Shown piece by piece: positions 43,685-58,132 of a DNA stretch of 64,000 nt. A program made the position numbers and the translations under genes. The notes beneath the pieces are model-generated. The model was given only the letters and a program-made list of their open reading frames with translations, ran no database searches and had not been told where the DNA came from. Numbering within the stretch: the stretch's first letter is position 1; every line of letters starts with the position of its first letter. The stretch comes from Apostichopus japonicus (Eukaryota; Echinodermata; Holothuroidea; Aspidochirotida; Stichopodidae): assembly GCF_037975245.1 (NCBI RefSeq), contig NC_092565.1, forward strand, positions 1,620,499 through 1,684,498, written 5' to 3'.

Positions 43685-44869
43685 ACCGATCAATCGAATG
43701 TGCGACACCCATCAATCGAATGTGCGACACCCATCAATCGAATGTGCGACACCGATCAATCCAATGGGCGACACCGATCAATCGAATGTACGGGTCCCAT
43801 CAATCGAATTTGCGACACACATCAATCTAATGTGCGACACCGATCAATCGAATGTTCGACACGGATCAATCGAATGTACGATACCCATTAATCGAATGTA
43901 CATTACCCATCAATCAAATTTTCGACACCCATCATTCGAATGTGCGACAGCGAAAATCGAATGTGCGACACCGATCAATCGAATGTTCGGCACAGATCAA
44001 TCTAATATGCGGCTTCGATCAATCGAATGTGCGACACCGATCAATCCAATGGGCGACACCGATCAATCGAATGTTCGATACCCATTAATCGAATGTGCGA
44101 CACCCATCAATCTAATGTGCGACATCGAACAATCTAATGTTCGACACCGATCAATCGAATGTGCGACACAGATCACACGAATGTGCGACACCCATCAGTT
44201 GAATTTGAAACCGATCAATCGAATATGCGACACCCATCAATCGAATATGCGACACCCATCAATCGAATATGCGACACCGATCAATGGAATGTTCGACACC
44301 GATCAATCGAATGTGTGGCACCGATCAATCGAATGTGCGGCACCCCTCAATCGAATGTTCGATACCCATTAATCGAATGTTGGACACCGATCAATCGAAT
44401 GTGCGGCACCCATCAATCGAATGTACGATACCCATCAATCTAATGTGCGACACCGATCAATCGAATGTGCGACACGGATCAATCGCATATGCGGCACCGA
44501 TCGATCGAATGGCGACACCCATCAATCGATTGTGCGGCACCGATCAATCGAATGTGCGACACCGATCAATCGAATGTTCGACACCCATTAATCGAATGTT
44601 GAACACCGATCTATCAAATGTGCGGCATCGATAAATCGAATTTGCGGCACCGATAAATCGAATGTGCCACACCGATCAATCGAATGTGCGACACGGATGA
44701 ATCGAATGTGCACCACCGATCAATCGAATGTTCGAAACCCATTAATCGAATGTGCGACACGGATCAATCGAATGTGCCACACCGATCAATCGAATGTGCC
44801 ACACCGATCAATCGAATGTGCGACACCCATCAATTGAATTTGAAACCGATCAATCGAATGTGCGACACC
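43685..44869 (+). repeat. 1,160-bp (53-monomer) tandem duplication, copy 2
   Basis: This is the head-to-tail second copy. It diverges at 44870, where a CACCGATC monomer replaces the CACCCATC found at 43710. The junction lies inside the 20-bp monomer near 43680, again preserving monomer register. Confidence 0.9.
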
Positions 44870-47800
44870 GATCAATCGAATATGCGACACCGATCAATCG
44901 AATGTGCGACAACCATCAATCTAATGTGCGACACCGATCAATCGAATGTGCGACACAGATCAATCGAATGTGCCACACCGATCAATCGAATGTGCGGCAC
45001 CGATCAATCGAATGTTCGGCACAGATCAATCTAATGTGCGGCTTCGATCAATGGAATGTGCGACACCCAATAATCGAATGTGCGACACCGATCAATCGAA
45101 TGTTCGACACCGATCAATCGAATGTTTGACACCGATCAATCGAATGTTCGGCACAGATCAATCTAATGTTCGATACCCATTAATCGAATGTGCGACACCC
45201 ATCAATCTAATGTGCGACACCGAACAATCGAATGTTCGACACCGATCAATCGAATGTGCGACACGGATCACACGAATGTGAGACACCCATCAGTTGAATT
45301 TGAAACCGATCAATCGAATGTGCGACACCGATCAATCGAATATGCGACACCCATCAATCGAATATGCGACACCGATCAATGGAATGTTCGACACCGATCA
45401 ATCGAATGTGTGGCACCGATCAATCGAATATGCGACACCCATCAATCGAATATGCGACACCGATCAATGGAATGTTCGACACCGATCAATCGAATGTGCG
45501 GCACCGATCAATCGAATGTTCGACACAGATCAATGGAATGTTCGATACCCATTAATCGAATGTTCGACACCGATCAATCGAATGTTTGACACCCATCAAT
45601 CTAATGTGCGACACCGAGCAATCGAATGTTCGACACCGATCAATCGAATGTGCGACATGGATCACACGAATGTGCGACACCGAGCAATCTAATGTGCGAC
45701 ACCCATCAATCGAATGTGCGACACGGATCAATCGAATGTGCGACACCGATCAATCGAATGTGCGACACCGATCAATCGAATATGCGACACCGATCAATCG
45801 AATGTGCTACACCCATCAATCTAATGTGCGACACCGATCAATCGAATGTGCGACACCGATCAATCGAATGTGCGGCACCGATCAATCGAATGTTCGACAC
45901 CGATCAATCGAATGTTCGACACCGATCAATCGAATGTGTGACACGGATCACACGAATGTGCCAGCCCGATCAATCGAATGTTCGACACAGATCACAAGAA
46001 TGTGCGACACCGATCAATCGAATGTGCGACACCCATCAATCGAATGTGCGACACCCATCAATCGAATGTGCGACACCGATCAATCCAATGGGCGACACCG
46101 ATCAATCGAATGTACGTGACCCATCAATCGAATTTGCGACACACATCAATCTAATGTGCGACACCGATCAATCGAATGTTCGAAACGGTTCAATCGAATG
46201 TACGATACCCATTAATCGAATGTACATTACCCATCAATCAAATTTTCGACACCCATCATTCGAATGTGTGACAGCGATAATCGAATGTGCGACACCGATC
46301 AATCGAATGTTCGGCACAGATCAATCTAATGTGCGGCTTCGATCAATCGAATGTGCGACACCCATCAATCGAATGTGCGACACCGATCAATCGAATGTTC
46401 GACACCGATCAATCGAATGTTTGACACCGATCAATCGAATGTTCGGCACAGATCAATCTAATGTTCGATACCCATTAATCGAATGTGCGACACCCATCAA
46501 TCTAATGTGCGACATCGAACAATCTAATGTTCGACACCGATCAATCGAATGTGCGACACGGATCACACGAATGTGCGACACCCATCAATTGAATTTGAAA
46601 CCGATCAATCGAATATGCGACACCCATCAATCGAATATGCGACACCGATCAATGGAATGTTCGACACCGATCAATCGAATGTGTGACACCCATCAATCGA
46701 ATGTGCGACACCGATCAATCGAATGTTTGACACCGATCAATCGAATGTTCGGCACAGATCAATCTAATGTGCGACACCCATCAATCGAATGTGCGACACC
46801 GATCAATCGAATGTTCGACACCCATTAATCGAATGTTGAACACCGATCTATCAAATGTGCGGCATCGATAAATCGAATTTGCGGCACCGATAAATCGAAT
46901 GTGCCACACCGATTAATCGAATGTGCCACACCGATCAATCGAATGTGCCACACCGATCAATCGAATGTGCGACACCCATCAATTGAATTTGAAACCGATC
47001 AATCGAATGTGCGACACCGATCAATCGAATATGCGACACCGATCAATCGAATGTGCGACACCCATCAATCTAATGTGCGACACCGATCAATCGAATGTGC
47101 GACACCGATCAATCGAATGTGCCACACCGATCAATCGAATGTGCGGCACCGATCAATCGAATGTTCGGCACAGATCAATCTAATGTGCGGCTTCGATCAA
47201 TCGAATGTGCGACACCCATCAATCGAATGTGCGACACCGATCAATCGAATGTTCGACACCGATCAATCGAATGTTTGACACCGATCAATTGAATGTTCGG
47301 CACAGATCAATCTAATGTTCGATACCCATGAATCGAAGTTGCGACACCCATCAATCTAATGTGCGACACCGAACAATCGAATGTTCGACACCGATCAATC
47401 GAATGTGCGACACGGATCACACGAATGTGCGACACCCATCAGTTGAATTTGAAACCGATCAATCGAATGTGCGACACCGATCAATCGAATATGCGACACC
47501 CATCAATCGAATATGCGACACCGATCAATGGAATGTTCGACACCGATCAATCGAATGTGTGGCTCCGATCAATCGAATATGCGACACCCATCAATCGAAT
47601 ATGCGACACCGATCAATGGAATGTTCGACACCGATCAATCGAATGTGCGGCACCGATCAATCGAATGTTCGACACAGATCAATCGAATGTTCGATACCCA
47701 TTAATCGAATGTTGGACACCGATCAATCGAATGTTTGACACCCATCAATCTAATGTGCGACACCGAGCAATCGAAAGTTCGACACCGATCAATCGAATGT

Positions 47801-48484
47801 GCGACATGGATCACACGAATGTGCGACACCGATCAATCTAATGTGCGACACCCATCAATCGAATGTGCGACACGGATCAATCGAATGTGCGACACCGATC
47901 AATCGAATGTGCGACACCGATCAATCGAATATGCGACACCGATCAATCGAATGTGCGACACCCATCAATCGAATATGCGACACCGATCAATGGAATGTTC
48001 GACACCGATCAATCGAATGTGCGGCACCGATCAATCGAATGTTCGACACAGATCAATCGAATGTTCGATACCCATTAATCTAATGTTCGACACCGATCAA
48101 TCGAATGTGCGACACGGATCACACGAATGTGCGACACCCATCAATTGAATTTGAAACCGATCAATCGAATATGCGACACCCATCAATCGAATATGCGACA
48201 CCGATCAATGGAATGTTCGACACCGATCAATCGAATGTGTGGCACCCATCAATCGATAGTGCGACACCGATCAATCGAATGTGCGGCACCCCTCAATCGA
48301 ATGTTCGATACCCATTAATCGAATGTTGGACACCGATCAATCGAATGTGCGGCACCCATCAATCGAATGTACGATACCCATCAATCTAATGTGCGACACC
48401 GATCAATCGAATGTGCGACACGGATCAATCGCATATGCGGCACCTATCGATCGAATGGCGACACCCATCAATCGATTGTGCGGC
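44386..48484 (+). repeat. 4.1-kb tandem duplication G, copy 1
   Basis: Bases from 44386 recur from 48485 at a displacement of 4,099 bp, rising to 4,209 bp after the 110-bp duplication near 49861. The block itself is related to 37306-40210 of large duplication E at 7,080 bp, and so also to about 29719-32620. This shows it was derived from the same material. No gene is present. Confidence 0.88.
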
Positions 48485-51400
48485 ACCGATCAATCGAATG
48501 TGCGGCACCCATCAATCGAATGTACGATACCCATCAATCTAATGTGCGACACCGATCAATCGAATGTGCGACACGGATCAATCGCATATGCGGCACCGAT
48601 CGATCGAATGGCGACACCCATCAATCGATTGTGCGGCACCGATCAATCGAATGTGCGACACCGATCAATCGAATGTTCGACACCCATTAATCGAATGTTG
48701 AACACCGATCTATCAAATGTGCGGCATCGATAAATCGAATTTGCGGCACCGATAAATCGAATGTGCCACACCGATCAATCGAATGTGCGACACGGATGAA
48801 TCGAATGTGCACCACCGATCAATCGAATGTTCGAAACCCATTAATCGAATGTGCGACACGGATCAATCGAATGTGCCACACCGATCAATCGAATGTGCCA
48901 CACCGATCAATCGAATGTGCGACACCCATCAATTGAATTTGAAACCGATCAATCGAATGTGCGACACCGATCAATCGAATATGCGACACCGATCAATCGA
49001 ATGTGCGACAACCATCAATCTAATGTGCGACACCGATCAATCGAATGTGCGACACAGATCAATCGAATGTGCCACACCGATCAATCGAATGTGCGGCACC
49101 GATCAATCGAATGTTCGGCACAGATCAATCTAATGTGCGGCTTCGATCAATGGAATGTGCGACACCCAATAATCGAATGTGCGACACCGATCAATCGAAT
49201 GTTCGACACCGATCAATCGAATGTTTGACACCGATCAATCGAATGTTCGGCACAGATCAATCTAATGTTCGATACCCATTAATCGAATGTGCGACACCCA
49301 TCAATCTAATGTGCGACACCGAACAATCGAATGTTCGACACCGATCAATCGAATGTGCGACACGGATCACACGAATGTGAGACACCCATCAGTTGAATTT
49401 GAAACCGATCAATCGAATGTGCGACACCGATCAATCGAATATGCGACACCCATCAATCGAATATGCGACACCGATCAATGGAATGTTCGACACCGATCAA
49501 TCGAATGTGTGGCACCGATCAATCGAATATGCGACACCCATCAATCGAATATGCGACACCGATCAATGGAATGTTCGACACCGATCAATCGAATGTGCGG
49601 CACCGATCAATCGAATGTTCGACACAGATCAATGGAATGTTCGATACCCATTAATCGAATGTTCGACACCGATCAATCGAATGTTTGACACCCATCAATC
49701 TAATGTGCGACACCGAGCAATCGAATGTTCGACACCGATCAATCGAATGTGCGACATGGATCACACGAATGTGCGACACCGAGCAATCTAATGTGCGACA
49801 CCCATCAATCGAATGTGCGACACGGATCAATCGAATGTGCGACACCGATCAATCGAATGTGCGACATGGATCACACGAATGTGCGACACCGAGCAATCTA
49901 ATGTGCGACACCCATCAATCGAATGTGCGACACGGATCAATCGAATGTGCGACACCGATCAATCGAATGTGCGACACCGATCAATCGAATATGCGACACC
50001 GATCAATCGAATGTGCTACACCCATCAATCTAATGTGCGACACCGATCAATCGAATGTGCGACACCGATCAATCGAATGTGCGGCACCGATCAATCGAAT
50101 GTTCGACACCGATCAATCGAATGTTCGACACCGATCAATCGAATGTGTGACACGGATCACACGAATGTGCCAGCCCGATCAATCGAATGTTCGACACAGA
50201 TCACAAGAATGTGCGACACCGATCAATCGAATGTGCGACACCCATCAATCGAATGTGCGACACCCATCAATCGAATGTGCGACACCGATCAATCCAATGG
50301 GCGACACCGATCAATCGAATGTACGTGACCCATCAATCGAATTTGCGACACACATCAATCTAATGTGCGACACCGATCAATCGAATGTTCGAAACGGTTC
50401 AATCGAATGTACGATACCCATTAATCGAATGTACATTACCCATCAATCAAATTTTCGACACCCATCATTCGAATGTGTGACAGCGATAATCGAATGTGCG
50501 ACACCGATCAATCGAATGTTCGGCACAGATCAATCTAATGTGCGGCTTCGATCAATCGAATGTGCGACACCCATCAATCGAATGTGCGACACCGATCAAT
50601 CGAATGTTCGACACCGATCAATCGAATGTTTGACACCGATCAATCGAATGTTCGGCACAGATCAATCTAATGTTCGATACCCATTAATCGAATGTGCGAC
50701 ACCCATCAATCTAATGTGCGACATCGAACAATCTAATGTTCGACACCGATCAATCGAATGTGCGACACGGATCACACGAATGTGCGACACCCATCAATTG
50801 AATTTGAAACCGATCAATCGAATATGCGACACCCATCAATCGAATATGCGACACCGATCAATGGAATGTTCGACACCGATCAATCGAATGTGTGACACCC
50901 ATCAATCGAATGTGCGACACCGATCAATCGAATGTTTGACACCGATCAATCGAATGTTCGGCACAGATCAATCTAATGTGCGACACCCATCAATCGAATG
51001 TGCGACACCGATCAATCGAATGTTCGACACCCATTAATCGAATGTTGAACACCGATCTATCAAATGTGCGGCATCGATAAATCGAATTTGCGGCACCGAT
51101 AAATCGAATGTGCCACACCGATTAATCGAATGTGCCACACCGATCAATCGAATGTGCCACACCGATCAATCGAATGTGCGACACCCATCAATTGAATTTG
51201 AAACCGATCAATCGAATGTGCGACACCGATCAATCGAATATGCGACACCGATCAATCGAATGTGCGACACCCATCAATCTAATGTGCGACACCGATCAAT
51301 CGAATGTGCGACACCGATCAATCGAATGTGCCACACCGATCAATCGAATGTGCGGCACCGATCAATCGAATGTTCGGCACAGATCAATCTAATGTGCGGC

Positions 51401-52693
51401 TTCGATCAATCGAATGTGCGACACCCATCAATCGAATGTGCGACACCGATCAATCGAATGTTCGACACCGATCAATCGAATGTTTGACACCGATCAATTG
51501 AATGTTCGGCACAGATCAATCTAATGTTCGATACCCATGAATCGAAGTTGCGACACCCATCAATCTAATGTGCGACACCGAACAATCGAATGTTCGACAC
51601 CGATCAATCGAATGTGCGACACGGATCACACGAATGTGCGACACCCATCAGTTGAATTTGAAACCGATCAATCGAATGTGCGACACCGATCAATCGAATA
51701 TGCGACACCCATCAATCGAATATGCGACACCGATCAATGGAATGTTCGACACCGATCAATCGAATGTGTGGCTCCGATCAATCGAATATGCGACACCCAT
51801 CAATCGAATATGCGACACCGATCAATGGAATGTTCGACACCGATCAATCGAATGTGCGGCACCGATCAATCGAATGTTCGACACAGATCAATCGAATGTT
51901 CGATACCCATTAATCGAATGTTGGACACCGATCAATCGAATGTTTGACACCCATCAATCTAATGTGCGACACCGAGCAATCGAAAGTTCGACACCGATCA
52001 ATCGAATGTGCGACATGGATCACACGAATGTGCGACACCGATCAATCTAATGTGCGACACCCATCAATCGAATGTGCGACACGGATCAATCGAATGTGCG
52101 ACACCGATCAATCGAATGTGCGACACCGATCAATCGAATATGCGACACCGATCAATCGAATGTGCGACACCCATCAATCGAATATGCGACACCGATCAAT
52201 GGAATGTTCGACACCGATCAATCGAATGTGCGGCACCGATCAATCGAATGTTCGACACAGATCAATCGAATGTTCGATACCCATTAATCTAATGTTCGAC
52301 ACCGATCAATCGAATGTGCGACACGGATCACACGAATGTGCGACACCCATCAATTGAATTTGAAACCGATCAATCGAATATGCGACACCCATCAATCGAA
52401 TATGCGACACCGATCAATGGAATGTTCGACACCGATCAATCGAATGTGTGGCACCCATCAATCGATAGTGCGACACCGATCAATCGAATGTGCGGCACCC
52501 CTCAATCGAATGTTCGATACCCATTAATCGAATGTTGGACACCGATCAATCGAATGTGCGGCACCCATCAATCGAATGTACGATACCCATCAATCTAATG
52601 TGCGACACCGATCAATCGAATGTGCGACACGGATCAATCGCATATGCGGCACCTATCGATCGAATGGCGACACCCATCAATCGATTGTGCGGC
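48485..52693 (+). repeat. 4.2-kb tandem duplication G, copy 2
   Basis: This is the second copy of block G, 110 bp longer than the first because of a five-monomer internal duplication. It is followed by a partial third copy (52694 to about 54137, displacement 4,209). A 153-bp segment (seven monomers, one of them 21 bp) is doubled at 48332-48637 and again at 52541-52846 and 54667-54972, where copies join. Confidence 0.88.
49751..49970 (+). repeat. Local five-monomer (110-bp) tandem duplication
   Basis: Bases 49751-49860 and 49861-49970 carry the same five variant monomers in the same order (a CATGGATCACACG monomer, a CACCGAGCAATCTAATG monomer, CACCCATC, CACGGATC, CACCGATC) and read identically. 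The corresponding place in copy G1 (near 45650-45760) has the set only once. The duplication therefore arose after the 4.1-kb duplication. Confidence 0.92.
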
Positions 52694-54137
52694 ACCGATC
52701 AATCGAATGTGCGGCACCCATCAATCGAATGTACGATACCCATCAATCTAATGTGCGACACCGATCAATCGAATGTGCGACACGGATCAATCGCATATGC
52801 GGCACCGATCGATCGAATGGCGACACCCATCAATCGATTGTGCGGCACCGATCAATCGAATGTGCGACACCGATCAATCGAATGTTCGACACCCATTAAT
52901 CGAATGTTGAACACCGATCTATCAAATGTGCGGCATCGATAAATCGAATTTGCGGCACCGATAAATCGAATGTGCCACACCGATCAATCGAATGTGCGAC
53001 ACGGATGAATCGAATGTGCCACACCGATCAATCGAATGTTCGAAACCCATTAATCGAATGTGCGACACGGATCAATCGAATGTTCCACACCGATCAATCG
53101 AATGTGCCACACCGATCAATCGAATGTGCGACACCCATCAATTGAATTTGAAACCGATCAATCGAATGTGCGACACCGATCAATCGAATATGCGACACCG
53201 ATCAATCGAATGTGCGACACCCATCAATCTAATGTGCGACACCGATCAATCGAATGTGCGACACCGATCAATCGAATGTGCCACACCGATCAATCGAATG
53301 TGCGGCACCGATCAATCGAATGTTCGGCACAGATCAATCTAATGTGCGGCTTCGATCAATGGAATGTGCGACACCCATCAATCGAATGTGCGACACCGAT
53401 CAATCGAATGTTCGACACCGATCAATCGAATGTTTGACACCGATCAATCGAATGTTCGGCACAGATCAATCTAATGTTCGATACCCATTAATCGAATGTG
53501 CGACACCCATCAATCTAATGTGCGACACCGAACAATCGAATGTTCGACACCGATCAATCGAATGTGCGACACGGATCACACGAATGTGCGACACCCATCA
53601 GTTGAATTTGAAACCGATCAATCGAATGTGCGACACCGATCAATCGAATATGCGACACCCATCAATCGAATATGCGACACCGATCAATGGAATGTTCGAC
53701 ACCGATCAATCGAATGTGTGGCACCGATCAATCGAATATGCGACACCCATCAATCGAATATGCGACACCGATCAATCGAATGTTCGACACCGATCAATCG
53801 AATGTGCTGCACCGATCAATCGAATGTTCGACACCGATCAATCGAATGTTCGATACCCATTAATCGAATGTTCGACACCGATCAATCGAATGTTTGACAC
53901 CCATCAATCTAATGTGCGACACCGAGCAATCGAATGTTCGACACCGATCAATCGAATGTGCGACACGGATCACACGAATGTGCGACACCGATCAATCTAA
54001 TGTGCGACACCCATCAATCGAATGTGCGACACGGATCAATCGAATGTGCGACACCGATCAATCGAATGTGCGACACCGATCAATCGAATATGCGACACCG
54101 ATCAATCGAATGTGCGACACCCATCAATCTAATGTGC
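52195..54137 (+). repeat. 2,126-bp displaced duplication, copy 1
   Basis: Bases 52195-54137 recur at 54321-56263. The unit 2,126 + 8 = 2,134 = 97 x 22 fits if the copy spacing holds 8 bp of short-monomer deficit; I did not count every short monomer here. About 180 bp separates the copies and resembles neighbouring GTTTGACACCC/CACCGAGC monomers. Confidence 0.83.
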
Positions 54138-54320
54138 GACACCGATCAATCGAATGTTCGACACCGATCAATCGAATGTTTGACACCCATCAATCTAATG
54201 TGCGACACCGAGCAATCGAATGTTCGACACCGATCAATCGAATGTGCGACATGGATCACACGAATGTGCGACACCGATCAATCTAATGTGCGACACCCAT
54301 CAATCGAATGTGCGACACGG

Positions 54321-56263
54321 ATCAATGGAATGTTCGACACCGATCAATCGAATGTGCGGCACCGATCAATCGAATGTTCGACACAGATCAATCGAATGTT
54401 CGATACCCATTAATCTAATGTTCGACACCGATCAATCGAATGTGCGACACGGATCACACGAATGTGCGACACCCATCAATTGAATTTGAAACCGATCAAT
54501 CGAATATGCGACACCCCTCAGTCGAATATGCGACACCGATCAATGGAATGTTCGACACCGATCAATCGAATGTGTGGCACCCATCAATCGATAGTGCGAC
54601 ACCGATCAATCGAATGTGCGGCACCCCTCAATCGAATGTTCGATACCCATTAATCGAATGTTGGACACCGATCAATCGAATGTGCGGCACCCATCAATCG
54701 AATGTACGATACCCATCAATCTAATGTGCGACACCGATCAATCGAATGTGCGACACGGATCAATCGCATATGCGGCACCTATCGATCGAATGGCGACACC
54801 CATCAATCGATTGTGCGGCACCGATCAATCGAATGTGCGGCACCCATCAATCGAATGTACGATACCCATCAATCTAATGTGCGACACCGATCAATCGAAT
54901 GTGCGACACGGATCAATCGCATATGCGGCACCGATCGATCGAATGGCGACACCCATCAATCGATTGTGCGGCACCGATCAATCGAATGTGCGACACCGAT
55001 CAATCGAATGTTCGACACCCATTAATCGGATGTTGAACACCGATCTATCAAATGTGCGGCATCGATAAATCGAATTTGCGGCACCGATAAATCGAATGTG
55101 CCACACCGATCAATCGAATGTGCGACACGGATGAATCGAATGTGCCACACCGATCAATCGAATGTTCGAAACCCATTAATCGAATGTGCGACACGGATCA
55201 ATCGAATGTGCCACACCGATCAATCGAATGTGCCACAACGATCAATCGAATGTGCGACACCCATCAATTGAATTTGAAACCGATCAATCGAATGTGCGAC
55301 ACCGATCAATCGAATATGCGACACCGATCAATCGAATGTGCGACACCCATCAATCTAATGTGCGACACCGATCAATCGAATGTGCGACACCGATCAATCG
55401 AATGTGCCACACCGATCAATCGAATGTGCGGCACCGATCAATCGAATGTTCGGCACAGATCAATCTAATGTGCGGCTTCGATCAATGGAATGTGCGACAC
55501 CCATCAATCGAATGTGCGACACCGATCAATCGAATGTTCGACACCGATCAATCGAATGTTTGACACCGATCAATCGAATGTTCGGCACAGATCAATCTAA
55601 TGTTCGATACCCATTAATCGAATGTGCGACACCCATCAATCTAATGTGCGACACCGAACAATCGAATGTTCGACACCGATCAATCGAATGTGCGACACGG
55701 ATCACACGAATGTGCGACACCCATCAGTTGAATTTGAAACCGATCAATCGAATGTGCGACACCGATCAATCGAATATGCGACACCCATCAATCGAATATG
55801 CGACACCGATCAATGGAATGTTCGACACCGATCAATCGAATGTGTGGCACCGATCAATCGAATATGCGACACCCATCAATCGAATATGCGACACCGATCA
55901 ATCGAATGTTCGACACCGATCAATCGAATGTGCTGCACCGATCAATCGAATGTTCGACACCGATCAATCGAATGTTCGATACCCATTAATCGAATGTTCG
56001 ACACCGATCAATCGAATGTTTGACACCCATCAATCTAATGTGCGACACCGAGCAATCGAATGTTCGACACCGATCAATCGAATGTGCGACATGGATCACA
56101 CGAATGTGCGACACCGATCAATCTAATGTGCGACACCCATCAATCGAATGTGCGACACGGATCAATCGAATGTGCGACACCGATCAATCGAATGTGCGAC
56201 ACCGATCAATCGAATATGCGACACCGATCAATCGAATGTGCGACACCCATCAATCTAATGTGC
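54321..56263 (+). repeat. 2,126-bp displaced duplication, copy 2
   Basis: This is the partner of 52195-54137. Private differences include a CACCCCTCAGTCG monomer near 54515 and GCCACAACG near 55230. The copies part near 56264, where GCGGCACC replaces GCGACACC. No gene is present. Confidence 0.83.
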
Positions 56264-58132
56264 GGCACCGATCAATCGAATGTGCGGCACCCCTCAATCG
56301 AATGTTCGATACCCATTAATCGAATGTTGGACACCGATCAATCGAATGTGCGGCACCCATCAATCGAATGTACGATACCCATCAATCTAATGTGCGACAC
56401 CGATCAATCGAATGTGCGACACGGATCAATCGCATATGCGGCACCGATCGATCGAATGGCGACACCCATCAATCGATTGTGCGGCACCGATCAATCGAAT
56501 GTGCGACACCGATCAATCGAATGTTCGACACCCATTAATCGAATGTTGAACACCGATCTATCAAATGTGCGGCATCGATAAATCGAATTTGCGGCACCGA
56601 TAAACGAATGTGCCACACCGATCAATCGAATGTGCGACACGGATGAATCGAATGTGCCACACCGATCAATCGAATGTTCGAAACCCATTAATCGAATGTG
56701 CGACACGGATCAATCGAATGTGCCACACCGATCAATCGAATGTGCCACACCGATCAATCGAATGTGCGACATGGATCACACGAATGTGCGACAAGGATCA
56801 ATCAAATGCGCGGCAACGATCAATCGAATGTGTGGCACCGATCAATCGAATGTGCGACACCGATCAATCGAATATGCGACACCGATCAATCGAATGTTCG
56901 ACACCGATCAATCGAATGTGCGGCACCGATCAATCGAATGTTCGACACAGATCAATCGAATGTTTGACACCCATCAATCTAATGTGCGACACCGAGCAAT
57001 CGAATGTTCGACACCGATCAATCGAATGTGCGACATGGATCACACGAATGTGCGACACCGATCAATCTAATGTGCGACACCCATCAATCGAATGTGCGAC
57101 ACCGATCAATCGAATGTGCGACACCGATCAATCGAATGTGCGACACCGATCAATCGAATGTGCGACACCGATCAATCGAATGTGCGACACCCATCAATCT
57201 AATGTGCGACACCGATCAATCGAATGTTCGACACCGATCAATCGAATGTTTGACACCCATCAATCTAATGTGCGACACCGAGCAATCGAATGTTCGACAC
57301 CGATCAATCGAATGTGCGACACCGATCACACGAATGTGCGACACCGAGCAATCTAATGTGCGACACCCATCAATCGAATGTGCGACACGGATCAATCGAA
57401 TGTGCGACACCGATCAATCGAATGTGCGACACCGATCAATCGAATATGCGACACCGATCAATCGAATGTGCTACACCCATCAATCTAATGTGCGACACCG
57501 ATCAATCGAATGTGCGACACCGATCAATCGAATGTGCCACACCGATCAATCGAATGTGCCACACCGATCAATGGAATGTGCGGCACCGATAAATCGAATG
57601 TGCGACACGGATCACACGAATGTGCCACCCCGATCAATCGAATGTTCGACACAGATCACAAGAATGTGCGACACCGATCAATCGAATGTGCGACACCCAT
57701 CAATCGAATGTGCGACACCCATCAATCGAATGTGCGACACCGATCAATCCAATGGGCGACACCGATCAATCGAATGTACGTGACCCATCAATCGAATTTG
57801 CGACACACATCAATCTAATGTGCGACACCGATCAATCGAATGTTCGAAACGGATCAATCGAATGTACGATACCCAATAATCGAATGTACATTACCCATCA
57901 ATCAAATTTTCGACACCCATCATTCGAATGTGTGACAGCGATAATCGAATGTGCGACACCGATCAATCGAATGTTCGGCACAGATCAATCTAATGTGCGG
58001 CTTCGATCAATCGAATGTGCGACACCCATCAATCGAATGTGCGACACCGATCAATCGAATGTTCGACACCGATCAATCGAATGTTTGACACCGATCAATC
58101 GAATGTTCGGCACAGATCAATCTAATGTTCGA
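56264..58132 (+). repeat. Transition block of the satellite
   Basis: This stretch is pure satellite. It joins the 28-56 kb families to the distal family. Near 57100-57187 there are four consecutive majority-type monomers, one of the cleanest short runs in the window. Near 57620-58130 the order of variant monomers repeats that of 45970-46480. A minus-strand frame at 56491-56706 is a chance result of variants that remove the usual reverse-strand TGA. No gene is present. Confidence 0.85.
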
